DNA from: CAMQVM01 sp044433365
GTDB lineage: Bacteria; Bacteroidota; Bacteroidia; Bacteroidales; Rikenellaceae
Assembly: GCA_044433365.1 (NCBI GenBank)
Contig: JAWXTR010000019.1
Coordinates: 1 to 33,002 of the forward strand
Length of the DNA stretch: 33,002 bases
Direction: 5' to 3'
Both the position numbers and the translations under genes were made by a program. The notes beneath the pieces were generated by a model. That model worked only from the letters and a program-made list of their open reading frames with translations. It did no database searches and was not told where the DNA came from. Shown here one piece after another: positions 16,064 to 24,217 of this stretch. Positions within the stretch are counted from its first letter, which is position 1, and every line of letters begins with the position of its first letter.

Positions 16064-16504
16064 TGCTGTGCTACGAAAATTATGAATTATGAATTGAAAC
16101 TCAACCCGACAATAATCAACAAAATCTGTGGTTTCAAACAACAAGCTTTGAGCAGAGTTTGTAAGCAAAATGTACCTTGCACGAAAATGGGCATTATATT
16201 TTGAAGCTTGACGAAACACCTCTTGAGTAATTACAATATCACGAGCCTTACACTCCACCAAAATTAACGGTTTTGCAGAGCTATCGTAGACAACCAGATC
16301 GGCTCGAAGCTGCTTACCGCCAGCTATTGTAAAACCTATCTCTATTCCTATTTGAAGAGGCGAATACCCCAATCTTACAAGCTCAATAATTGTCTTTTGG
16401 CGCACAAACTCCTCGGGTGTTGCCACAATAAACCTCTTTCGTATCAAACAAAAAAGCTCATCGCCACCGACTCCTCTGCGAACTCTAATTTTTAAATCCT
16501 CCAT
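16052..16504 (-). CDS. HsdR N-terminal-domain-like nuclease-fold protein (stand-alone)
   Basis: This 150-residue protein resembles the stand-alone 'type I restriction enzyme R N-terminal' proteins common in Bacteroidetes. A PD-(D/E)xK core is visible: E55 in GIEIGF, D69 in RADLVVYD and E84-x-K86 in LVECKA, followed by the helix TQEVFRQASKYN and the strand RYILLTN. No methylase, specificity or motor gene is near, so it is not a working type I system; the role is unknown. The last residues (about HNFRSTAVET) and the stop codon are encoded by repeat R4 and its flank, so the native C-terminus has probably been replaced. A possible minus-strand promoter (TTTG 16553-16550, 18 bp, TAACTTCG 16531-16524) lies upstream. 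Confidence 0.75.
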   Translation of the reverse strand: MEDLKIRVRRGVGGDELFCLIRKRFIVATPEEFVRQKTIIELVRLGYSPLQIGIEIGFTIAGGKQLRADLVVYDSSAKPLILVECKARDIVITQEVFRQASKYNAHFRARYILLTNSAQSLLFETTDFVDYCRVEFQFIIHNFRSTAVET

Positions 16505-17014
16505 AACCTACTAAATTTACATGCGAAGTTAATAAAATTTAAGCAATCTCAAAACGGTTCAATGCCCAAATTTTCGATATGAAATCATATCAAATCTCAA
16601 AAATTAAACGCTTTTTCACCCCTAATACACAAATTATTAGCTCGAAAAAATGTTAAAAATAATACATTTACCCCCTAATTTGAATAATTAGTATACACAA
16701 TCAAACTATTATTAAAATTTTTTCAAAGAAATTGAGCATAAACTACAATTTTATAACAATTTTTTAATATTACTGGAATATTAAAAGCAAAAATTACCAA
16801 TTACTTCAAAAACGAAGCCATATTAAAAAATTTTGATAAATATCGTTTGTTTGAAATATGTTTAACATTATACACTGTAATTGTTAAATTTTATTAAAAC
16901 AAAACTATAAATATAGAGTTAGTACCCTTATTTACTGCTACTTATATCATAAGTTGTAAAAATATCAGATTAAGATGTTAAAAAAAGTTTTTTATAACGA
17001 CTAAATCAAACATA
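16505..17014. other. gene-free AT-rich upstream region of susC
   Basis: About 510 very AT-rich bases with no credible ORF. The only structure noted is the palindrome GATATGAAATCATATC at 16576-16591 (7-bp arms), a possible operator. Its length would leave room for regulation of susC, but no binding site can be named. Confidence 0.5.
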
Positions 17015-17046
17015 TTTGCACATCTATGTGAAATTTAATACCTTTG
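17015..17046 (+). promoter_or_regulatory. promoter of susC-susD
   Basis: TTTG at 17015-17018, a 20-bp spacer and TACCTTTG at 17039-17046 match consensus. The start near 17053 would give an 80-nt leader. No anti-sigma or hybrid two-component regulator is encoded nearby. Confidence 0.8.
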
Positions 17047-17133
17047 CACCACGAAAACTAAAAAACTAAAGCGATATTTATATATCCGAAAAATTTATAA
17101 ACTAAATATTTTACAAACGTATTCTAAACAAGT

Positions 17134-20100
17134 ATGAGGAAAATTTTATCAACGTTTCTCCTTATTTTTTGTTTTGGTGTAACTTTATTTGCACAAACAA
17201 GAAATATTAATGGAGTTGTTATCTCTACTTCAGACAAACAACCAGTTACAGGATGTACCGTGGTTGTAGATGGTACTACAAAAGGTGCAATCTCAGGAGT
17301 AGATGGAGAATTTACATTATCTAATGTAAGTGGTGCAGTCACTATTACTGCAAATTTCTTAGGTTTCGAGACTCAGCAGATATCTCTTGATGCAAATCAA
17401 ACAGAGATAAGAATCGAACTTACAGAAGATCACCTAGCAATCGACGAGGTAGTCGTTACTGCTTATGGTACTCAATCAAAAAAAGCATTTACTGGTACTG
17501 CTTCTATTATCAAGGCAGATCAAATTAAAAACCTTAGTGTTAGCTCGGTTTCATCGGCTCTTCAAGGTGCTGCATCGGGTGTGATGGTAGTATCGGGTTC
17601 GGGTCAACCGGGTGAGGATGCTACAATCCGTGTGCGTGGTGTTGGTTCGCTTTCTGGTGAGAGTGCTCCGCTTATCGTTGTTGATGGTGTTATCTACAGT
17701 GCAGACCTAAACACAATCAACCCTAACGATATTGAGACTTTTACAGTTCTTAAAGATGCTAACTCTACTGCTCTTTACGGTTCGCAAGCTGCTAATGGTG
17801 TGATTATGATTACTACTAAGCTAGGTCGTCCAGGTAAAACTCAATTCTCGGTTAACTCTAAATTTGGTTTAAGCCAAAGAGCTGTTGCTGATTACGATTA
17901 TCTTAATCCACAACAATATCTTGAAACTCAATGGGCTAAAAACTATAGCCTATACCAAGGAAATTCTAGCTATACTGATGCTCAAGCTAGAGAGGCTGCA
18001 TCGAAAGATGTAATTGGTCTACTTGCATACAATCCTTACGATGTTGCAACTCCAATTGGTACAGATGGTAAATTAGTTGCTGGTGCAAACCTTCTTTACC
18101 AAGAAAATTGGTATGATGCTTTATTCCGTGTAGGTAAACGCCAAGAGCATAACTTCCAAGCATTAGGTGGTTCGGAGACTACTCGCTACCTTATCTCTGG
18201 TGGTTACCTTTCTGACGAAGGTATGGTAAAAGAGTCGAAATTCGACCGTGTATCTGCTAGAGGTAAAATCGACACTGAGCTTACTCCATGGTTAAAAGCT
18301 GGTCTAAATATGGGCCTATCTTATAGCAACCAGAACTACCCAACTCAAGGTGGTACTTCTACTCGTAACTCTATTCAATGGGTAAGAAACGTTGCTTCAA
18401 TCTATCCTGCTTACGTTAGAGGTGAAGATGGTCAATATGTATTAGATGCAGATGGCAACCAAATCCTTGACTACGGTTATGCTACAGATTGGAGAGCTAA
18501 ACGTCCAGTTTCGGAAGGTTCAAACCCTATCGGTACTTTCCTTTATGACGATATCGGAAGCTCACGTTTTACTTCAAACAACTCTGGTTACTTAGAGGCT
18601 TCATTCCTTAAACACTTTACAGCTCGCACAGTATTGGGTGTTGACTACTACACACAAAACAACAACACTTTCTACAATAGTTTTTATGGTGATGGTGCTG
18701 CTTATGGTGGTATCTCTGAAAAAGAGATTCAAACAAACTCTAATGTTTCGTGGACAAACACTCTAACTTACGATAAAGCATTTGGTCAGAGCAATCTTAA
18801 TGTACTTGTTGGTACAGAGTCTCGTGACTACTCTTACGGAGAGGTAACTGCTGCTAAAAAGAATTTTGGTATTCAAGATCCAGAACTAGACTACGGTAGT
18901 GTGCTTGATGCAGCTAGCTCATGGTCTACAGCTGCTCGTAATTTTAAAGCGTTTGCTCGTGTTAACTATAGCTTTAAAGATCGTTACCACCTTTCTGCTT
19001 CATTTACAAGAGATGGTAGCTCACGTTTCTATCGTGACTCTCGTTGGGGTAACTTCTGGTCTGTTGGTGGTAGCTGGAATATCAACCAAGAGGATTTTAT
19101 GAGCGGTACCTCTTCATGGTTAAGCTCTCTTAAACTTAGAGCTAGTTATGGTACTTCAGGTAACCAAAACTTAGGTTACTTCCCTTACCTTGCAACTTAT
19201 GAAGTGGGTTGGAATATGGTAAGTAATCCTGGTTCAATTGTAAATTCTCTTGCTAACAACAACCTTACTTGGGAAAAACAGGGTATGCTTGACGTTGGTG
19301 TTGACTACGCTTTCCTAGATTATAGAATTACAGGTTCGATTACATACTACGAGAAAAATAGCTTCGACCTTCTTATGGAGCGTCCTCTACCTATCTCGGC
19401 TGGTATCACTTCATACAACGACAATGTTGGTTCAGTTAAAAACAATGGTGTTGAGTTTGACGTAAAAGGTCTTGTTGTTCAAAACAACGGCTTTAACTTA
19501 GATTTAGGTCTTAACTTAGCATTCCAAAAAAACAGAATGACTGACCTACCTGCTGAGGTTGCAAGCGGTTATAATGGCGATTACTACAAACGTATTACAA
19601 TAGGTGAGTCGATGTACTCTTGGTATTTAAGAGAGTATGCTGGTGTTAATGCAGCAACTGGTGCTCCAATGTGGTATGTTGATGAGACTGACGCTGATGG
19701 TAATGTTACTGGTCGTACAACAACAGAGGTTTATAGCGAAGGTACTAGATATATCGTAGGTGATGCACTACCTAAAGTAACTGGTGGTTTCTCTGCAAAC
19801 TTTAGCTGGAAAGGTCTATATGCAAATGCTCTTGCTTCGTTTGCTATGGGTAACAAAATCTTAGATACTGACTACGCTTCTTTGATGCACATGTTCTCTT
19901 CTGATAGAACAGGTGTTCAACACTCAGTTGATATTTTAGATAGATGGCAACAACCAGGTGATATCTCTTCTATCCCTGCAATCAACAGCACTGACTATAG
20001 CCAAATCTCTACTGCTTTCTTACGTAAAGGCGACTACCTACGTCTACGTAACTTTACAGTAGGTTACGACTTAGCTACAATTCCTGCTCTTAAAACAGCT

Positions 20101-20256
20101 GGTCTTGGTGCTCTTAAAGTGTTCTTCTCTGCCGACAACCTACTTACTATCTTCGGTACTCAAGGTCTTGACCCAGAAGCTAGCATCGATGGTATCACCG
20201 ACAACAACTCTACACCAATGAAAATTATGTCATTTGGTTTAAGCATTGAGTTTTAA
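17134..20256 (+). CDS. SusC/RagA-type TonB-dependent outer-membrane transporter
   Basis: This 1040-residue outer-membrane protein imports oligosaccharides or peptides using TonB energy, working with the SusD-like lid encoded next. It has a signal peptide (about 1-21, ending LFAQ), a carboxypeptidase-regulatory-like domain (about 24-95, NINGVVISTSDKQPVTG), the family motif AIDEVVVTAYG (102-112) and a plug (about 115-230, ending NGVIMITTK). A 22-stranded barrel ends in the aromatic FGLSIEF. Codons are strongly biased to GGT, GCT and ACT, unlike the flanking minus-strand genes, which suggests very high expression. No glycosidase or sulfatase adjoins, so the substrate cannot be inferred. Confidence 0.96.
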   Translation: MRKILSTFLLIFCFGVTLFAQTRNINGVVISTSDKQPVTGCTVVVDGTTKGAISGVDGEFTLSNVSGAVTITANFLGFETQQISLDANQTEIRIELTEDHLAIDEVVVTAYGTQSKKAFTGTASIIKADQIKNLSVSSVSSALQGAASGVMVVSGSGQPGEDATIRVRGVGSLSGESAPLIVVDGVIYSADLNTINPNDIETFTVLKDANSTALYGSQAANGVIMITTKLGRPGKTQFSVNSKFGLSQRAVADYDYLNPQQYLETQWAKNYSLYQGNSSYTDAQAREAASKDVIGLLAYNPYDVATPIGTDGKLVAGANLLYQENWYDALFRVGKRQEHNFQALGGSETTRYLISGGYLSDEGMVKESKFDRVSARGKIDTELTPWLKAGLNMGLSYSNQNYPTQGGTSTRNSIQWVRNVASIYPAYVRGEDGQYVLDADGNQILDYGYATDWRAKRPVSEGSNPIGTFLYDDIGSSRFTSNNSGYLEASFLKHFTARTVLGVDYYTQNNNTFYNSFYGDGAAYGGISEKEIQTNSNVSWTNTLTYDKAFGQSNLNVLVGTESRDYSYGEVTAAKKNFGIQDPELDYGSVLDAASSWSTAARNFKAFARVNYSFKDRYHLSASFTRDGSSRFYRDSRWGNFWSVGGSWNINQEDFMSGTSSWLSSLKLRASYGTSGNQNLGYFPYLATYEVGWNMVSNPGSIVNSLANNNLTWEKQGMLDVGVDYAFLDYRITGSITYYEKNSFDLLMERPLPISAGITSYNDNVGSVKNNGVEFDVKGLVVQNNGFNLDLGLNLAFQKNRMTDLPAEVASGYNGDYYKRITIGESMYSWYLREYAGVNAATGAPMWYVDETDADGNVTGRTTTEVYSEGTRYIVGDALPKVTGGFSANFSWKGLYANALASFAMGNKILDTDYASLMHMFSSDRTGVQHSVDILDRWQQPGDISSIPAINSTDYSQISTAFLRKGDYLRLRNFTVGYDLATIPALKTAGLGALKVFFSADNLLTIFGTQGLDPEASIDGITDNNSTPMKIMSFGLSIEF

Positions 20257-20277
20257 TTAAAGCTAAATTTAAAAAAG

Positions 20278-20301
20278 GCGGGGAGTGTTAAAGCTCCCTG
20301 C
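20278..20301 (+). promoter_or_regulatory. intercistronic hairpin between susC and susD
   Basis: GCGGGGAG (20278-20285) pairs with CTCCCTGC (20294-20301), 8 bp with one G-T pair and an 8-nt loop. No T run follows, so it is not a terminator. It may protect the upstream mRNA end or tune the susC:susD ratio. Confidence 0.6.
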
Positions 20302-20323
20302 TGATAAAAATTAAAAGAAATAT

Positions 20324-21772
20324 ATGAAAAAATTATTATATACAGCTCTTTTAGCCTTAACATTAACCTCTTGTGGTAATGAGTGGTTAGAGGGTGCAAA
20401 ACCACACGATGGTACTGCAGATCCTTCTCTTATATTTGTAGATCAAGCATCTGTAACAAACGCAATAGTAGGTGCAATCACAAATATGAGAGATTACTAC
20501 TACGATAGACATGTAACTTACGGTTTACGTCAATTCTACTTAGGTCTTGACTTTATGGGTAACGATATTGTATCTAATCCAGGTCAATGGTGGACTTATG
20601 AGTCGCAATGGAACTCATCTATATCTTCTGCTACAGGTTATCAGTCGAGCTTCTACTGGGCTATGCACTACAATATCATCAACGATATTAACTCTAAAAT
20701 CGAGGGAGTAGAAGGCAGTGAAACTCTTATAAATGATGTAAAAACTACAGCAATTGCTGAACTTAAAGCTCTTCGCTCTTTAGCATATTTCAACCTTGCT
20801 CGTGTATTCCAAGCCTCTTACGCTGTTGCAGGTACTTCGGCTCCTTGTGTGCCAATCTACACAACTGGCACAACTCCTGAGACTACTGGTAACGACAGAG
20901 CTACTGTAGGCGAAGTTTACGCTCTTATTATGAGCGATCTTGACTACGCTATCGAAAATATTTCGGAGTCTCGCTCTGATCTATTTAGAGTAAACAAAGG
21001 CGTTGCTCTTGCATGGAGAGCTATCGTAAATCTTGAGATGCAAAACTGGGATGCTGCTGCATCTGATGCTTCTGCTGCAATCGAGGGCTACTCACTAATG
21101 GATAAAAACACCTACCAAACAACAGGTTTCAACACCTTAACTGGTAATGGTGAGTGGATGTGGGGTTTCTTGTTTCAAGCTGACCAAGCGCATGGATATG
21201 CCTCTTTATTCTCTCATATCGACTGTTACCGCTCTCAAAACGGTTACAAAAACTTCTTTATCAACCGTGAGTTTGTTGCTGAGTTTACCGATAGTGATAT
21301 GCGTAACCTTTTTGTTGACAACTATCCAGAAGAAGAGGATTCAAACTGGTATAAATATGGTTCTAAAAAGTTCCAAGACAACTCTACAGCTTGTGGCGAC
21401 TACGGTCTAATGCGTGCTTCTGAGCTAATGTTAGTAAGAGCTGAGGCTCTTATCCGTTCAGGTCAAGAGGCGGCAGGTCACGAGGTTCTTTTCTCTCTAC
21501 AATCTCATAGAGACCCAAGTGCTGTTATCTCTACAAACACAGGTGATGCACTTATCGAAGAGCTTTTACTTGAGCGTAGAAAAGAGCTTTTTGCTGAGAC
21601 TGCTCCTGAGTATTTCGACTCTAAGCGTTACAACCGTGGTATGACAAGAACTGGTAACCACTATGTTAGCCACATGATTGAAATACCTGCTGGCGACCCA
21701 ATGTGGTTATTCCAAATTCCTCAAACAGAATTTGACCGTAACCCTAATATCACTACTCAGAATCAACGATAA
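20324..21772 (+). CDS. SusD/RagB-type surface lipoprotein
   Basis: This is a 482-residue nutrient-binding lipoprotein that caps the SusC transporter. The lipobox LTSC places the lipidated cysteine at C17, and GNEWLEG follows. The family's helical TPR-like repeats are visible (AIAELKALRSLAYFNLARVF at about 147-166, GVALAWRAIVNLEMQNWDAA), as is the C-terminal SusD region (LLLERRKELFAETAPEYFDSKRYNRG). It ends in the usual FQIPQTEFDRNPNI. It lies 67 bp after susC, behind an intercistronic hairpin, and is followed by a terminator. Length is at the short end of the family. Codon bias is as in susC. Confidence 0.95.
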   Translation: MKKLLYTALLALTLTSCGNEWLEGAKPHDGTADPSLIFVDQASVTNAIVGAITNMRDYYYDRHVTYGLRQFYLGLDFMGNDIVSNPGQWWTYESQWNSSISSATGYQSSFYWAMHYNIINDINSKIEGVEGSETLINDVKTTAIAELKALRSLAYFNLARVFQASYAVAGTSAPCVPIYTTGTTPETTGNDRATVGEVYALIMSDLDYAIENISESRSDLFRVNKGVALAWRAIVNLEMQNWDAAASDASAAIEGYSLMDKNTYQTTGFNTLTGNGEWMWGFLFQADQAHGYASLFSHIDCYRSQNGYKNFFINREFVAEFTDSDMRNLFVDNYPEEEDSNWYKYGSKKFQDNSTACGDYGLMRASELMLVRAEALIRSGQEAAGHEVLFSLQSHRDPSAVISTNTGDALIEELLLERRKELFAETAPEYFDSKRYNRGMTRTGNHYVSHMIEIPAGDPMWLFQIPQTEFDRNPNITTQNQR

Positions 21773-21797
21773 TAATTTGTTGGATTTTATATATTTA

Positions 21798-21827
21798 AAG
21801 CCCTTGCAGTTTTGCGAGGGCTTTTTT
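21798..21827 (+). terminator. terminator of susC-susD
   Basis: AAGCCCTTGCA (21798-21808) pairs with TGCGAGGGCTT (21813-21823) with one G-T pair and a 4-nt loop, followed by TTTT. Confidence 0.92.
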
Positions 21828-21890
21828 GATTAGGCAAATCCGCAAAATCTGTCTTTATAAATAAAAGTTGTGGTTCGACTGTAGAGACGT

Positions 21891-21917
21891 AGCCTTGCTA
21901 CGTCTAAGTTTGAATTT
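21891..21917. repeat. REP-like palindrome R5
   Basis: Same as R2 with one change in the centre (CCTTG). It is followed by the palindrome GAATTTGC/GCAAATTC. With R6 it forms an inverted pair about 105 bp apart. The gene-free stretch 21773-22165 holds only the susCD terminator and this pair. Confidence 0.85.
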
Positions 21918-22023
21918 GCTTGGCAAATTCAATTTTATTAGCTTTGGAAATTTGATTTATAATTGTTCTGTGTCATTATTTACCCTTGCTAGGTAAGCTC
22001 ATTTTGCTTTGCAAAATTCAATT

Positions 22024-22050
22024 TTAGACGTAGCAGGGCTACGTCTCTAC
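22024..22050. repeat. REP-like palindrome R6 (inverted)
   Basis: TTAGACGTAG, CAGGG, CTACGTCTCTAC. Preceded by ATTTTGC/GCAAAAT (about 22000-22017), the same second hairpin seen beside R2. Confidence 0.85.
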
Positions 22051-22165
22051 TTCTGGAAGCGGAAACAGTTTTTGAAATGAACATTGATTGCCTGTGCTGA
22101 GCAAACAAAAATAGAGGGTGATAAAGCCGTAGCTCTACCACCCTCGCCGCACTTGCTAAAGAAAA

Positions 22166-23407
22166 TTATTGTTCAGTTACTTCTTCAACCTCTGTAACGT
22201 GTACATTAATTGTTAAATCGGCTTGAATAAACGACTCCTGCTCTCCATCGCCATATTCAAAATTCATTTCGATTACATAATCACCAGCCTCTTCCAAAGG
22301 ATTGTAGAACTTAACCTCTACAGCTTCTGGAATATCGCTACCATCAATATAGGCATACTCACAATATCCATCTACGCTATCGCCATTAGATTTTTCGAAA
22401 GATAACGAGGCGTTAATCTTCTTAATGTCAGCATTGCTAGCCAACATAGAGCTAGTAATACCTAACTGAGAAAGATATGAACTTAAATCGATTTGATTAA
22501 AATCAAAACGCTCTACCTCATCTAACGTCCAATCAATATCAGCAATTAAGCTATTTTTGAAGAAAGTAGATGTAGATACAATCTCAACAGTATCGGCTGT
22601 AATTACATCTGTAGCTAAAAACCTTACCGATGCACCAACTCCGAGATTACTATTAATCATATCTTCAATTTCATATTTTGGCGAAACTTTCCAATTAAAA
22701 TCGTCTAATCTCTCTAATGTAAATAGATCTAAAGTATCTTTTTCACCTTTACTATCTGAAAGATATACAGAATCAACAATTACCTTTAAATCAGATATAT
22801 CGTAATAATTTCCACTACCTTTTGATAGCTCTGCTGCCGATATATTAAAGATTGTTGATTGGTAAGAGTTAATCTTATTTTTGTAGGTGATAGAGTTTGA
22901 AGTTGGTAAAACTTCGATTAAACCACTACTTAAATATGGCTTAGTTGTAACATTTGCCACTGAAGAGATAAAATACTGGAACTCACCTGCGCTATTTACC
23001 TGACGAATAGCAATAGCGATGTTAGCATCAGCATAATAGTTACCACTTACAATACGTAATCCAGCTAGATATTCTCCTGCTGTACCTGTTGGAATAAGTT
23101 CGTAAACTGAAAATTGATCAATAAATGGAGGATACTCCGTAGAAATTGATTTTGTAATCTGACTGTCATAAACGCCCATAAATAGGTTGTCAGAGGTTAG
23201 AGGATAATCGGCTGGAACAACCGAGAAAGGGATGTAGGCTGTCTCGCCATTGTAGGAAGTGAAAGAATCACTCGAGATTGTGACAGAAGTGAGCGTTGGA
23301 GATACCTCAATAGAAGAGCTCTCTTCTTTGTTACAACTACTGAAAAGTAGTAGTAAAATAAATGTTAGCAATTGTGCTTGGCCTGCTGTGTAAATTTTAA
23401 CATTCAT
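22166..23407 (-). CDS. unrecognised surface or periplasmic lipoprotein
   Basis: This 413-residue protein is not one I can place in a family. Its N-terminus is a lipoprotein signal with an unusually long n-region (MNVKIYTAGQAQ, then LLTFILLLLFSSC; lipidated C25), followed by a short acidic Ser/Glu linker. The rest is rich in S, T, I, V, Y and D with alternating hydrophobic patterns, suggesting stacked beta-sandwich domains (inference). Two clauses recur in style, SVTISSDSFTSYNGETAYIPF and an acidic end (HVTEVEEVTEQ). It is convergent with susC-susD but separated from it by a terminator and repeats, so it need not belong to that system. Its transcript would carry a structured leader with a terminator (23452-23598), which suggests regulated expression. 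Bacteroidetes glycan-binding lipoproteins are one possible analogy. Confidence 0.75.
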   Translation of the reverse strand: MNVKIYTAGQAQLLTFILLLLFSSCNKEESSSIEVSPTLTSVTISSDSFTSYNGETAYIPFSVVPADYPLTSDNLFMGVYDSQITKSISTEYPPFIDQFSVYELIPTGTAGEYLAGLRIVSGNYYADANIAIAIRQVNSAGEFQYFISSVANVTTKPYLSSGLIEVLPTSNSITYKNKINSYQSTIFNISAAELSKGSGNYYDISDLKVIVDSVYLSDSKGEKDTLDLFTLERLDDFNWKVSPKYEIEDMINSNLGVGASVRFLATDVITADTVEIVSTSTFFKNSLIADIDWTLDEVERFDFNQIDLSSYLSQLGITSSMLASNADIKKINASLSFEKSNGDSVDGYCEYAYIDGSDIPEAVEVKFYNPLEEAGDYVIEMNFEYGDGEQESFIQADLTINVHVTEVEEVTEQ

Positions 23408-23451
23408 AATATAAAGATTTAAGTGAATAATATAAATTCAAACTTTTCACA

Positions 23452-23481
23452 AAAAAAAAGATGTAGCATCATCTTTTTTTT
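23452..23481 (-). terminator. terminator hairpin in the leader of the lipoprotein gene
   Basis: On the minus strand eight A plus GATG pair with CATC plus a T run across a 6-nt loop (23481 to 23452). It lies 45 bp before the lipoprotein ATG. No good promoter is visible between it and the gene, so transcription probably has to pass through it. Confidence 0.65.
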
Positions 23482-23485
23482 CGTG

Positions 23486-23598
23486 GTAGCAAGTACGACC
23501 AAGCACTTAAACACAGCAGGATAGAGACGCTACACCTAAGTGTAGATCTACCTGCCTGTTATTTTTCGCATGTGTTCAATTTGGTCGTTTTGCTACAT
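23486..23598 (-). ncRNA. structured leader RNA, candidate attenuator (or separate small RNA)
   Basis: Read on the minus strand, the arms pair in order from outside in: GTAGCAA with TTGCTAC, ACGACCAA with TTGGTCGT, then CAGG and ACAG pairs around 23513-23520 and 23551-23559, TAGA with TCTA, and a terminal hairpin CTACAC/GTGTAG. The result is a 111-nt imperfect rod with a central bulge. The 5' segment ATGTAGCA (23598-23591) is also complementary to TGCTACAT (23468-23461) inside the terminator, so it can pair with the closing stem or break the terminator, but not both. A compact small RNA ending at the terminator, or a 6S-like RNA, are alternatives; I see no sequence hallmark of either. Only a weak promoter is visible upstream. 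Confidence 0.5.
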
Positions 23599-23858
23599 GA
23601 TAAAAAAACTAAGAGCGTTATGAATTTTTAGGGAAAAATTCTAAACCTTATGATTATTGTTATTAAATAACTTAAAAAAAGATAAAATCTATAATTCAAA
23701 AATCATTTTTCAAGAATATTTAAAACCGTATCTATGTCGCTATCAGCAACATACACAATGCAAATATAAGAATAATAATTTAGAATCCAAATATTTTTTA
23801 ATAATTTAGAAACATTAATTTAAAAAAGAGAAATACAAAAACGAGTAGCAAAACTTTA

Positions 23859-24063
23859 GGGGAGTTCTAATAATTGATTTTATTCGATTTTTTATTTTGA
23901 GGTTTTAGATTTGGATTTTACAAAATGTGGGCGTAGCGGTGCCTACGGTGCATTTTGTAAAATTCAAAGATGAAGTCTCAAAATAAAAAAGCGTTAAAAT
24001 CCAATTTTTAGAAGTTCCCTTTAATTTTACATTTTTAGCTGATTACAATTATTAGAACTCCCC
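23859..24063. repeat. MITE-like inverted-repeat element, GGGAGTTCTAA family, copy 3
   Basis: A perfect 18-bp terminal inverted repeat GGGGAGTTCTAATAATTG (23859-23876 with 24046-24063) bounds about 205 bp. Inside is a further imperfect palindrome of about 160 bp (TTTATTTTGAG with CTCAAAATAAA; TTTTACAAAATG with CATTTTGTAAAA). No ORF. No clear target duplication. The gene-free stretch 23408-24217 holds this, the leader RNA and otherwise plain AT-rich sequence (about 23600-23858). Confidence 0.7.
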
Positions 24064-24217
24064 AAATTTATTTGCCATAGACTAATTACTAAATTTTATC
24101 ACAAATAGCACAAAATCTGTTAAATTACAAAACAATTTCGCTTTTTTCTTTTAATTTTAATATCAAATAGCTATTTTTGGGGAAATTTGCAATTAAATCT
24201 CAGTAAAACATTATTTC

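Noticed and set aside
15874..16092. 72-codon plus-strand ORF across the repeat region
   Set aside because: It contains the same peptide twice (YRRSRATSLLL) because it reads through repeats R3 and R4 and runs antisense to a transposase relic. Not a gene.
16052..16504. Type I restriction-modification system
   Set aside because: Only the HsdR N-terminal-like domain is present. No motor, methylase or specificity gene is nearby.
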